From: Methylococcaceae bacterium
GTDB lineage: Bacteria > Pseudomonadota > Gammaproteobacteria > Methylococcales > Methylomonadaceae
Direction of reading: 5' to 3'
Assembly (NCBI GenBank): GCA_947505105.1
Contig: CANNKG010000023.1
Location: 1-41,969, forward strand
Length of the DNA stretch: 41,969 nucleotides
Positions within the stretch are counted from its first letter, which is position 1, and the number at the start of each line of letters is the position of its first letter. Position numbers and translations under genes: made by a program. A model generated the notes under the pieces. The model had not been told where the DNA came from and made no database searches. It saw nothing but the letters and a program-made list of their open reading frames with translations. Below are positions 26,436 through 34,970 of the stretch, in pieces.

Positions 26436-28061
26436 ATGACTATCAATCTAAAAACACAGAAAATTCTTGTCGTTGAAGACTTTTCGATTATGCGCAAGGC
26501 AATCAAAGAGATGTTATTTCGAGCGGAAGCCAGAAATGTTGCGGAAGCCGAGAATGCCAATGTTGCGCTCGATCAAATGGCAAAGGAAAAATTCGACATC
26601 ATTTTATGTGATTACAACTTAGGGACGGGTAAGAATGGCCAACAAATGCTTGAAGAGGCCAAGTATCGAAAACTATTGCCCGCTAATGCGTTGTTTATTA
26701 TGGTGACTGCCGAACAAACCCAAAGTATGGTGCTCAGTGCCATGGATAATAAGCCTGATGACTATCTGACCAAACCGTTTAATTCGCAGCAACTTTTGGG
26801 ACGGATTGAAAAGCACTTTAATCGCAAGCAGTTTTTTGCGGAAATTGAGCTGGCTATTGAAAAAAACAATATTCCACAAGCAATTGTCCTATGTGAAAAC
26901 TTGCTCGCTCAAAAAGATCCCAGAACCCTTTCTCCGTTGCAAAAAATTCGTGCCGAGTTAGCGATTAAGGCGGGCGACCTACAAACCGCTGCCTACTATT
27001 ACCAAGAGGTGTTGAATCAGCGCGAATTGGTTTGGGCCAGAATGGGTCTAGGAGTCGTGGCATTTCACCAGCATGACATAGATCTTGGGATTATGCATTT
27101 TCAAAAAGTGCTGAGTGCTGCGCCGATGATGATGGAAACCTATGATTGGCTGGCTAAAGCCTATGAACTGCAGGGAAAGCATGCAGAAGCACAGGAAATT
27201 TTGCTCAAGGCGGTTGAATTATCGCCACAAGCAATACTTAGGCAACAAAAATTAGCGAATTTGGCAGATAAATCTGAAAATCTCGATGTCGCGCGTGTGG
27301 CCTATAAATCTGCAATAAAACTGGGCGAGCATTCGGTGCATAAATCCAGCGGTGACTTTTCGGGCTTAGCCAAGGTCTATTGCAAGAATAATGATCCTAA
27401 AGAGGCCGTTAAAGTCATCGCAGCATTGCGCAAAGAATTTCAAAACGATCCTGAGGCGGAATTGCGTGCGCTGACCCAAGAAGTTGCTATTTTTAAAGCT
27501 CAAAATAATCCCGATTTATCGGCTGAAACCTACGCCCATTTAGCTGAATTAAGCGCCAAAGTCGAGCATTTACCAAAAGATCTGGCGTTGGATATCGCTA
27601 AAACTCATCAACTCAATGGAAACCTTGAAGCAGCGCAAGAATTGATCGATAAATTGATTATCAACAACATTGATGATGAATTCTTTATCAATGATGTACG
27701 GAGCATGAATAAAACGCTTGGACATGAAGATCAGACCGAAATTTTGATTGAACGCGCTAAAAAAGAATTGATCGATATTAATAATCAGGGCGTAAATTTA
27801 TTTAAACAAGGTAAAATCGCGGAAGCTTTAGACTATCTGAGTAACGCGGCTGAAAAAATGCCTACCAATAAGACGATAATTCTGAATATGGCGACGATTT
27901 TGATCCAGGATATGAAACGTAACGGTTTGACTAAGGAAAAACTGCTTAAATCCAATGATTGCATCAAAAAAGCAACTAACCTTGGCGCAAGTTATGACCG
28001 ATTAACCCATATTCGCATGGAATTTGCCAAATTGACTGAAGCCCGAAACCTCAACTCATGA
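26436..28061 (+). CDS. Response regulator with C-terminal TPR domain
   Basis: The 541-residue protein begins with a complete CheY-like receiver: KILVVEDFSIMRKAIKEML, phospho-acceptor Asp59 (IILCDYNLG), Thr91 and Lys113 (YLTKPF). From about residue 140 to 520 it is all-helical with TPR-like units such as KVLSAAPMMMETYDWLAKAYELQGKHAEAQEIL. There is no DNA-binding domain, so output would be by protein-protein contact. REC-TPR proteins of this layout occur in many Gammaproteobacteria, but I know of no settled function. A soluble histidine kinase follows after 9 bases, presumably its partner. Confidence 0.85.
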   Translation: MTINLKTQKILVVEDFSIMRKAIKEMLFRAEARNVAEAENANVALDQMAKEKFDIILCDYNLGTGKNGQQMLEEAKYRKLLPANALFIMVTAEQTQSMVLSAMDNKPDDYLTKPFNSQQLLGRIEKHFNRKQFFAEIELAIEKNNIPQAIVLCENLLAQKDPRTLSPLQKIRAELAIKAGDLQTAAYYYQEVLNQRELVWARMGLGVVAFHQHDIDLGIMHFQKVLSAAPMMMETYDWLAKAYELQGKHAEAQEILLKAVELSPQAILRQQKLANLADKSENLDVARVAYKSAIKLGEHSVHKSSGDFSGLAKVYCKNNDPKEAVKVIAALRKEFQNDPEAELRALTQEVAIFKAQNNPDLSAETYAHLAELSAKVEHLPKDLALDIAKTHQLNGNLEAAQELIDKLIINNIDDEFFINDVRSMNKTLGHEDQTEILIERAKKELIDINNQGVNLFKQGKIAEALDYLSNAAEKMPTNKTIILNMATILIQDMKRNGLTKEKLLKSNDCIKKATNLGASYDRLTHIRMEFAKLTEARNLNS

Positions 28062-28070
28062 AACTGATTT

Positions 28071-28751
28071 ATGAAAACAACTAACGGTATAGATTTCCCT
28101 TCGATTCTGGCGTTTTCTGTGCATGAAATGAAGAATTCGCTCAGTACGATCAGCGAATTGATTCAAAATTTTGCTAAGCAAAATGCGCTGCAACATCCCA
28201 AAGAATTGGCACAATTGGAGTTTGAGGCCAATCGCATGAATAACAGCCTCATGCAATTGTTGATTTTATACAAAATCGATGAAGCCAAATTTTGTCCTGA
28301 TATTGATGAGCATTTGGTTTCCGAGATTCTGAATGAAGTACTCGCGCAGCAAAATACCCTATTTACGATCAATGGTATTGATCTGGAAATTAACTGCCCT
28401 GAAGATTTATTATGTTACTGTGATTTTAATTTAATCAGTAATGCGCTCAGTACCGTCATCAATAATGCGCAGCGCTATTCCAAAGGTCGGATTTTGCTCT
28501 CGGCAGCGCGTGAAGATGACTACGTCTGCTTTCATATTGAAGACGACGGAAATGGCTTTCCAGGGCATTTTTTGACTCAAGGCAGTGCTGATAATAATAC
28601 CGTCAACTTGAATACCGGAAGTACAGGTTTAGGACTGTTTTTTGTGGCGACCATTGCCGGAATGCATATTAACGGCGCCAAAAAAGGCATGATTAAACTC
28701 AGTAATGACAGTTGCATGGGCGGGGCTAAATTTAGCTTGTTATTGCCTTGA
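28071..28751 (+). CDS. Soluble sensor-less histidine kinase
   Basis: The 226-residue protein has a HisKA-like helix with FSVHEMKNSLSTI (putative phospho-His22 or nearby), then a GHKL ATPase: N box NALSTVINNAQRYS, G1 box DDGNGFPG and G2 box TGLGLFFVATIAG. No input domain or membrane segment exists, so sensing must come from a partner. It lies 9 bases after the REC-TPR gene, in the same operon, and probably phosphorylates or dephosphorylates Asp59 of that protein. Confidence 0.82.
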   Translation: MKTTNGIDFPSILAFSVHEMKNSLSTISELIQNFAKQNALQHPKELAQLEFEANRMNNSLMQLLILYKIDEAKFCPDIDEHLVSEILNEVLAQQNTLFTINGIDLEINCPEDLLCYCDFNLISNALSTVINNAQRYSKGRILLSAAREDDYVCFHIEDDGNGFPGHFLTQGSADNNTVNLNTGSTGLGLFFVATIAGMHINGAKKGMIKLSNDSCMGGAKFSLLLP

Positions 28752-28979
28752 ATTTTGACGAGTTAGTTAGCTTTACTCACAGACCATTAGAGCGATAATG
28801 CTTGAAGTATTACTCACTAAAACCCATATCGGCTAAAGTATTACCAGTAGATTCACTCTTCCTGAAATCGTTGTTGGTTTCTGGATAAGAAATTAGAACA
28901 AGCGCTTGCCGCCTAAACTGTTATGATTTCTTTTCTGAATTTTTAATTCGTTAAGCACTTTCTGTAAACTCAATTAAAC

Positions 28980-30641
28980 ATGTCCTTTGAAAAATTCCCG
29001 TTTCGACTTATAGCACTTATCTTGCTCATTTTATTAATGCCGTTGGCAGTCTGGTTGACGCCGCATTTCTTTTCGGGGCCAAGTGATCAAGCTCCCGGAA
29101 CTGATATGCTGCCGGTAACCACTAAAAATGTTCAAGAGCCGATGTGCAAAAATGAACATCCTGACTGGCGTCCTGCTCAGGAAATCGATGGTGTCAAAAT
29201 TCTCGAAGCGCCACTTTGCGACCCCGACAATCCTTATGACATTGCTTTTGCGGTCAAAGGTGCGAACAACGTGTCGATGAAAACCCTGATGAGCACGCAT
29301 TTTGCTCAAGATGCCCTGACGATGGGTGATGACCTTGATGGCGACGGCGACCCTGATGTGATCAATATCAAGCTTGAGGTGATCGAACTGAATGGTTTTT
29401 CACCCGATGGCGAATTTCTTGCTTTTACTTACAATACTGCGCCGGGTATTCAGCCCGGTTTGTGGGTGTTTGCGCCGAAAACCAGCGATATGGCAACCAA
29501 GAATTTCAGTTCGCGCGAGGCGCATTATGTGTTGCGTGCGCCATCGCCGGTTTTGCGCGTCGAGCAAGGTGACAAAGTAACCGTCACGCTCGAAAATAGC
29601 CATTATTTTCCACATACCATTCATTTTCATGGGGTCGATCATCCTTTTCAAACCGCAAACGGCGAAGATAATGACGGCGTTGATCACATGCCGGTATTTC
29701 CAGGCAGCAGTAAAAACTACGAGTTTCAGCCGCGCCACGCCGGAACCATGCTCTATCATTGCCATGTCCAAACCGACAAGCATTTCTTGATGGGGCTCAA
29801 CGGCATGATTATTGTTGAGGAAAACCGTCCGAACAATTGGGTGCAAACCTTCAATATCGGCGCGGGGCAAGTGCGTCATCCCTCCGTAGCGGTCAGCGAG
29901 AAATACGCTCAGGAATATGATTTGCATTATCAGACTGTCGATAATCAACTCGCCAGTATTATTCAGCGGTTTAACGATCCGCGTTTGATCAGCAAAGCCA
30001 TGCATCGTGATTACAACATCAATTATTCACATGAAGATCTATATTTGCTGAACGGCCATGCCTTCCCGTACACGCTGCGTGATGGTGTTATCGTCGTTCA
30101 GCCCAATCAAAACATTAAGCTCAGGGTCTTGAATGCGCAAAATTCTAATATCGCGCTCCACTTTCACGGTCATAAGGCAACGGTGACGGCGGATGATGGC
30201 GTTGATCGCACACCGGCTCAGCAAATTACGCGCGATGTACTGGAATTGGCACCGGCGCAGCGTATGGATATCAGTCTGCAAACCATTAATGACGGCCTGC
30301 ATAGTTACGGCGACGGCGTGTGGATGTTCCATGATCATGTCGAAAACGGCATTACCACCAACGGTATGAGCCCAGGTGGCAACATGGCTTTGCTGGCGTA
30401 TCGGGACTATCTCGATGAATTCGGCATGCCGAAAGGTCATAGCGGCATGGATGAATTCTTTTCACCCACCTTCTACGCCAAACAGAAACCGTTGTGGGCC
30501 GAAGCTGAATTTACCCATCTCTTGGGCGATGCGGATCGTTTGGCGCCGGATTATGTGAGAATCATTGCCTTTGGTTTGGTTATTGGTTTAATCCTGGCTT
30601 TATTGATTTACTTGTTCCATGCTTTTAAACCGAAATCCTAA
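28980..30641 (+). CDS. Membrane-anchored two-domain multicopper oxidase
   Basis: The 553-residue protein has an N-terminal anchor (about 8-27) and a C-terminal helix (about 526-547), with the body on the periplasmic side. Eight trinuclear-cluster histidines form four HxH motifs: H215/H217 (HTIHFHG), H260/H262 (YHCHVQTDKH), H394/H396 (ALHFHGH) and H451/H453 (FHDHVENG). The type 1 copper site is in the first domain (Cys261, His268). The expected axial Met (NirK HxxxGM) is Leu273. The second domain has no Cys, so there is no second T1 site. This fits two-domain 'type C' oxidases (compare the Nitrosomonas enzyme, from memory). A DDLDGDGDPD segment near 117-126 looks like a calcium loop. It is followed by a cupredoxin gene after one base. 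Confidence 0.85.
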   Translation: MSFEKFPFRLIALILLILLMPLAVWLTPHFFSGPSDQAPGTDMLPVTTKNVQEPMCKNEHPDWRPAQEIDGVKILEAPLCDPDNPYDIAFAVKGANNVSMKTLMSTHFAQDALTMGDDLDGDGDPDVINIKLEVIELNGFSPDGEFLAFTYNTAPGIQPGLWVFAPKTSDMATKNFSSREAHYVLRAPSPVLRVEQGDKVTVTLENSHYFPHTIHFHGVDHPFQTANGEDNDGVDHMPVFPGSSKNYEFQPRHAGTMLYHCHVQTDKHFLMGLNGMIIVEENRPNNWVQTFNIGAGQVRHPSVAVSEKYAQEYDLHYQTVDNQLASIIQRFNDPRLISKAMHRDYNINYSHEDLYLLNGHAFPYTLRDGVIVVQPNQNIKLRVLNAQNSNIALHFHGHKATVTADDGVDRTPAQQITRDVLELAPAQRMDISLQTINDGLHSYGDGVWMFHDHVENGITTNGMSPGGNMALLAYRDYLDEFGMPKGHSGMDEFFSPTFYAKQKPLWAEAEFTHLLGDADRLAPDYVRIIAFGLVIGLILALLIYLFHAFKPKS

Positions 30642-30642
30642 T

Positions 30643-31332
30643 ATGCACATTCTATTTTTTCTAGTGGCGCTGTTGACGGCGACTGTTTTGAACCGCGCCG
30701 AAGCGATAACCATGCAACATCACGGCATGAGCATGGATGAAAAAGGCATGATCATGAATGATAATGCCAACACCTTGCCGCAAGATTGCCCGAAAATCGT
30801 GGCTGATGTCAATCTGACCATTCGAGCCGGTCATAAACATGCCAAGAACTTTAACGGCAAAATGTTTGCGTTCGATCAGCAGCAATGGGAAGTGGCTGGT
30901 TGCACCCGTTTGAATATCACCCTGATTAACGACGATGAGATTCGTCATCAATTGATGATTCACGGCTTGCCGGGTTATTTATATCCGGATGGCATGTTTA
31001 CGATTGAAATTTATGGCAAGGGACAGAAAACCGCCTCGATTATTGTACCCTCCAAACCTAAGACCTATCTAGTGCACTGCGAGGTACCGCAGCATATGGA
31101 AAAAGGCATGAAGGCGCAGTTGAAAGTCGCTGGAGGGGACGGCGATTTGCCGAGCATTCCAGGCCTTACTGCGCCGGTTAAGGCCGATGAATATCAAATT
31201 GCCTGGAATAATCAGACTTGGGCAATGCTTATTATTGCCGGGCTGGTCGGCCCTTTGGGGCTATTGTTGATCAGAAGTTTGCTGCGCAAGCGTAAACTGA
31301 CCCAGGACGCTTTGCCCTTAAATGATGATTAA
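30643..31332 (+). CDS. Membrane-anchored cupredoxin (type 1 copper protein)
   Basis: The 229-residue protein has a signal peptide (about 1-20), a Met/His-rich segment (MQHHGMSMDEKGM, about 24-36), a cupredoxin domain and a C-terminal membrane helix (about 192-211). The type 1 ligands are visible: His102 or His107 (RHQLMIHGLP), Cys146, His151 and Met156 (VHCEVPQHMEKGM). Cys49 and Cys87 could form a disulfide. It is a one-electron carrier by family. The start ATG at 30643 lies one base after the multicopper oxidase stop, so the two are co-translated and it is a likely electron donor to that oxidase. An in-frame ATG at 30619 would spoil the signal peptide. Its 3' end overlaps the convergent ade gene by 4 bases. 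Confidence 0.83.
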   Translation: MHILFFLVALLTATVLNRAEAITMQHHGMSMDEKGMIMNDNANTLPQDCPKIVADVNLTIRAGHKHAKNFNGKMFAFDQQQWEVAGCTRLNITLINDDEIRHQLMIHGLPGYLYPDGMFTIEIYGKGQKTASIIVPSKPKTYLVHCEVPQHMEKGMKAQLKVAGGDGDLPSIPGLTAPVKADEYQIAWNNQTWAMLIIAGLVGPLGLLLIRSLLRKRKLTQDALPLNDD

Positions 31333-32990
31333 TTGTTTAAAGGACGCACGTCTAAGCCCGTAAACCGGAAGTTGCGCCCATCAAACAAACCCTGATCGCT
31401 CAATTTCAACTCCGGAATGACCAGCAGCGCCATAAACGAAAGAGTCATGAACGGGGCGCTCAAGGTTGAACCCATTTGCTTGGCGATGCCATCCAATTCA
31501 GAATAGCGCCGGGCGACGCTATCGCCGTCTTGATCGCTCATCAATCCTGCAATCGGCAATGCCAAGCCGGTACAGTGATGATTATGGACGGTCGCAATGC
31601 CGCCCTGTTGCGCGATAAGGCCATTGACGACCAAGCAAAGGTCATCGATATCTGCACCGACCGCAATCAGGTTATGCGAATCGTGGGCTACGCTTGAGGC
31701 TAACGCCCCAGCATGCAAACCAAAGCCATGAATAAAAGCCACAATAGGTGGCTCAGGATGATAACGATTCACAACCACTAGCAATAACATATCTCGCGCT
31801 GGATCAGGCATTAGAAAACCATTTATAATTTTTGGCGTCATAATGACTTCTTGAGTCAGTAATTCGCCGTCAAAGGCCTTAATAACCCGAATAGCTTCGG
31901 CTTTGCAGGGTAATCTCAAATCGGCAGGTTCAATTTGTCGCGCGTTAAACACATTGAGCGGCTTAACCTCTGAAGATGCTAATAAGCTCCTGTCATGCTC
32001 GGCGACCAAGCAACCGCCAAGCCAAGTTTTTTGTGGGCGTACCGTGGTCAAATCCGATACCAGGACAGCATCCATTTGATCACCTACACGCAATTGACCG
32101 ACCGCCAAGCGGTAATGACGAATCGGATTCAGCGAGGCGCATTGCAGTACATCGAACAATTGATGACCTTTGGCCAGTGCTCGTGCAACAAGCAAATTAA
32201 TATGACCGCGAAGCAGATCGTCGGGATGCTTGTCGTCACTACAAAACATCACGCGATCCGGATAACGGCTAATCAAAGGCTGCAATGCTTCAAAATTTCG
32301 TGCCGCCGAACCTTCCCGAATCAAGATATGCATGCCGCAGGCTAATTTAGCTTCGGCTTCTGCCAGCGTGCTACATTCATGATCGGTGCTGATACCGGCG
32401 TCTGCGTAGCGCTTGAGGTCGGAGCCGATCAACCCTGGAGCATGACCATCGATAGGCCGGTCGAAACGAGATGCCAATTGCAGCTTGGCAAGTAGATCGG
32501 GGTCGCCTGCTAGTACGCCCGGAACATTCATCACTTCCGAGAGGAATCCTACTTCGTTCTGCTCAAACAACTGTTCAAGCTGTTCGGCATCCAGTCGTGC
32601 ACCGGAAGTTTCAAAAGCGGTGGCTGGAACGCATGAGGGTGCGCCGAATAAAATATGGAACGGCGTCTGTCTCGCATTCTCCAGCATAAAACTTACACCT
32701 GCCAAGCCTAAGACATTGGCGATTTCATGCGGATCGGACACTGCGGCAACCGTGCCATGGCGCACCGCAATGCGACCGAACTCGGCAGGGGTCAGCATCG
32801 AGCTTTCAATATGCACATGGGCGTCGACAAAGCCGGGCAACAAATAAGCTAACGCCGTATTTTCAGTGCTGAATTCGCGTATTTCGATGATAACACCATC
32901 TTGCCAGGAAATTTCGGCATCAATAATCCGCCGTTCATGCACGTTGACTACATTGACGCGTAACCTGCCGGAGTTATAACTGAGTGTCAT
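31329..32990 (-). CDS. ade: Adenine deaminase
   Basis: It converts adenine to hypoxanthine and ammonia in purine salvage. The 553-residue protein carries the amidohydrolase metal motifs LPGFVDAHVHIESSM, SDPHEIANV, IDGHAPG and FCSDDKHPDDL, followed by the C-terminal adenine deaminase domain (AVAHDSHNLIAVGAD-type pattern). These identify the Ade family rather than adenosine deaminase. I start at the ATG at 32990 (MTLSYNSG); the frame extends 16 codons to 33038, deep in rmuC. Even so, it overlaps the rmuC 3' end by 17 bases, suggesting coupling. With xanthine dehydrogenase decayed in this window, hypoxanthine would go to salvage. Confidence 0.92.
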   Translation of the reverse strand: MTLSYNSGRLRVNVVNVHERRIIDAEISWQDGVIIEIREFSTENTALAYLLPGFVDAHVHIESSMLTPAEFGRIAVRHGTVAAVSDPHEIANVLGLAGVSFMLENARQTPFHILFGAPSCVPATAFETSGARLDAEQLEQLFEQNEVGFLSEVMNVPGVLAGDPDLLAKLQLASRFDRPIDGHAPGLIGSDLKRYADAGISTDHECSTLAEAEAKLACGMHILIREGSAARNFEALQPLISRYPDRVMFCSDDKHPDDLLRGHINLLVARALAKGHQLFDVLQCASLNPIRHYRLAVGQLRVGDQMDAVLVSDLTTVRPQKTWLGGCLVAEHDRSLLASSEVKPLNVFNARQIEPADLRLPCKAEAIRVIKAFDGELLTQEVIMTPKIINGFLMPDPARDMLLLVVVNRYHPEPPIVAFIHGFGLHAGALASSVAHDSHNLIAVGADIDDLCLVVNGLIAQQGGIATVHNHHCTGLALPIAGLMSDQDGDSVARRYSELDGIAKQMGSTLSAPFMTLSFMALLVIPELKLSDQGLFDGRNFRFTGLDVRPLNN

Positions 32991-34605
32991 GAGCTTGCGC
33001 CTCGTGATGGGCCAGATTGTCGGGTGTTTCGAGCGCAATGTCGATTAGATTCGGTGGCAGGCTACGCGTCGGTTTAATACCCAGTTCTTTTAGCAATTCC
33101 GCTTGCCGGATCACATTACCACGACCGCTGCTGAGCTTGCTAAGCGCCTGATCGTAACTGTTGCGAGCCTGGTTTAAGCGAGTGCCGACTTCGGTTAAAT
33201 CAGTAACGAAGCCAACTAGTTTGTCGTACAACTCGGCGCCGCGTTTGGCGATATCTTGCGCATTGCGATTTTGCTGCTCCTGTCGCCAGAGATGCGATAC
33301 GGTGCGTACTACAAACAGCAAGGTACTCGGACTGACCAGGAGAACGTTTTTGGTCCAGGCCTCCTGCCAGACCTCGCTGTCGTGGGAAATAGCGAGCATA
33401 AAAGCCGGCTCAACCGGCACGAACATAATCACGAAATCAAGTGATTTAAGTTGATAAAGTTCTTGATAATTTTTTGACGACAACCCTTTGATATGGGTGC
33501 GCACCGAATCCAAATGGCGTTTGATTGCGTTATCGCGTTCAAGATCCGATTCAGCATTGACATGATCGTCATAGGCGTTGAGCGACACTTTGGCGTCAAC
33601 TACCAGATGTCGACCCTCGGGTAAACGAATGATCACATCCGGCTGAGCGCGGCTGCCGTCATCACGCGTATGACTCTCCTGGGTTTGATAATGAACGCCG
33701 TTAGCGAGTCCCGACATTTCCAAGACGCGTTCCAAAATTAATTCGCCCCAGTTTCCCTGTGCTTTGGCCTGACCTTTCAAGGCGCGGGTAAGATTATGCG
33801 CTTCCAGAGACAGTTGTTGATTCAGGCCCATCAACTGCCTGACTTGCTCGGCCAGCGCTGAGCGGTCTTTGCCTTCCTGTACATAGACTTCTTCGACTTT
33901 GCCTTGGAATTCCTGCAATCTGATTTTTAAGGGATCAAGCAAGGCGCCGATATTGGTTTGATTTTGTTCGGTAAAACGCTTGGATTTTTCTTCGAGAATT
34001 TCCGAAGCCAGCGCCTTGAATTGATCGGAAAGCTGTTCGCGCGCATTGTTCAGTATCGCCAATTTCTCTTCGCCATGTTGCCGTTCGGCATTCAGTGCGG
34101 TCTGCAATTCGGCGCGTTGTTTAGCGAGTTCGCGTTGTTCAGTCGTCAAAAGCTCGCGTTGCTGAATTAATTCAGTCTTTTCTTGCTGCACACTACGGAG
34201 CAGTTGAGAGCGTTCGGCAAGCTGGGTGGTCATGCGGGTGAGTTCATCTTGAGCTTCGGCATGCGCTTCCGTTAATTGTGCCAATTGCGCTTCAAGGTGA
34301 ATAACCCGGCTGGCGCGTTCAGCCAATTGAGCATTTTCTTGACGAGTTTTTTCAAATTGTTGTCGCCAATGTTCGACTTGTTGCGCTGATTCCTGATGCT
34401 CGCGTTGCATGCGGTTCAGATTGTTGAGCGCTGCCGCAAGTTTTTCCTGCAACTGGGTGATTTCGACCAAGCCTTCATTTTTGTCCTGTTGTCGAATAGT
34501 ATCGATGCGGCTGCGCTGCAAGAGCCAGAAAAGGCCGCAGCCAATCAAGGCCCCGAGCAGCAAGTCCAAGAATAGCGGTAATCCAAATGTACTGGGTGGT
34601 TGCAT
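32974..34605 (-). CDS. rmuC: DNA recombination protein RmuC
   Basis: RmuC limits rearrangements at inverted repeats and has a nuclease-like core. The 543-residue protein has an N-terminal membrane helix (about 10-26), a long coiled coil (about 35-225, rich in Gln/Glu/Leu), then the conserved RmuC domain. That domain includes LTRALKGQAKAQGNWGELIL, QPDVIIRLPEGRHLVVDAKV (restriction-endonuclease-like Asp and DAK), and LVSPSTLLFVVRTV. The length and order are standard. It is upstream of ade and overlaps it. Confidence 0.93.
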   Translation of the reverse strand: MQPPSTFGLPLFLDLLLGALIGCGLFWLLQRSRIDTIRQQDKNEGLVEITQLQEKLAAALNNLNRMQREHQESAQQVEHWRQQFEKTRQENAQLAERASRVIHLEAQLAQLTEAHAEAQDELTRMTTQLAERSQLLRSVQQEKTELIQQRELLTTEQRELAKQRAELQTALNAERQHGEEKLAILNNAREQLSDQFKALASEILEEKSKRFTEQNQTNIGALLDPLKIRLQEFQGKVEEVYVQEGKDRSALAEQVRQLMGLNQQLSLEAHNLTRALKGQAKAQGNWGELILERVLEMSGLANGVHYQTQESHTRDDGSRAQPDVIIRLPEGRHLVVDAKVSLNAYDDHVNAESDLERDNAIKRHLDSVRTHIKGLSSKNYQELYQLKSLDFVIMFVPVEPAFMLAISHDSEVWQEAWTKNVLLVSPSTLLFVVRTVSHLWRQEQQNRNAQDIAKRGAELYDKLVGFVTDLTEVGTRLNQARNSYDQALSKLSSGRGNVIRQAELLKELGIKPTRSLPPNLIDIALETPDNLAHHEAQAHDTQL

Positions 34606-34970
34606 TAAACTTACTTATCCCTATAAATTGATTACATTAGACGAGATGTTAATACCGTTTGCATCGAAAAAATGCATTGCCGAAGAGAGTTTTCGGTACG
34701 CCAATGCCAAATATATATCTTAAATTCAACTATTGGCAGAGTATCGCATTTGCAATGAACAATTGGGCCAGTTCACCATTTTTGCATGAAGAGTACGGGA
34801 ATATTGTTTATATACTACACTTGATCCTATTCGATAGTTCAAAAGCATCAGCCGATCAAGAGTAAGAATTTACCAATGGAGATAAGTATCAAATTAAAAA
34901 GGCATTTCACTTTCTAAAATATATAGATATAAATTTAATTTTTAGATTAAACCTTAAATAAGGCATTGAT
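34606..34970. other. Intergenic region rmuC - metallophosphoesterase
   Basis: About 365 AT-rich bases between divergent genes. An open frame at 34659-34865 exists but has no recognisable product or ribosome site. It must contain promoters for both flanking genes. I could not identify boxes with confidence. Confidence 0.5.

Noticed and set aside
29400-30440. Long minus-strand open frames (201 and 133 codons)
   Set aside because: Antisense shadows of the multicopper oxidase; no recognisable protein features.
34659-34865. 68-codon frame between rmuC and the metallophosphoesterase
   Set aside because: No ribosome site, no known resemblance and AT-rich intergenic composition.
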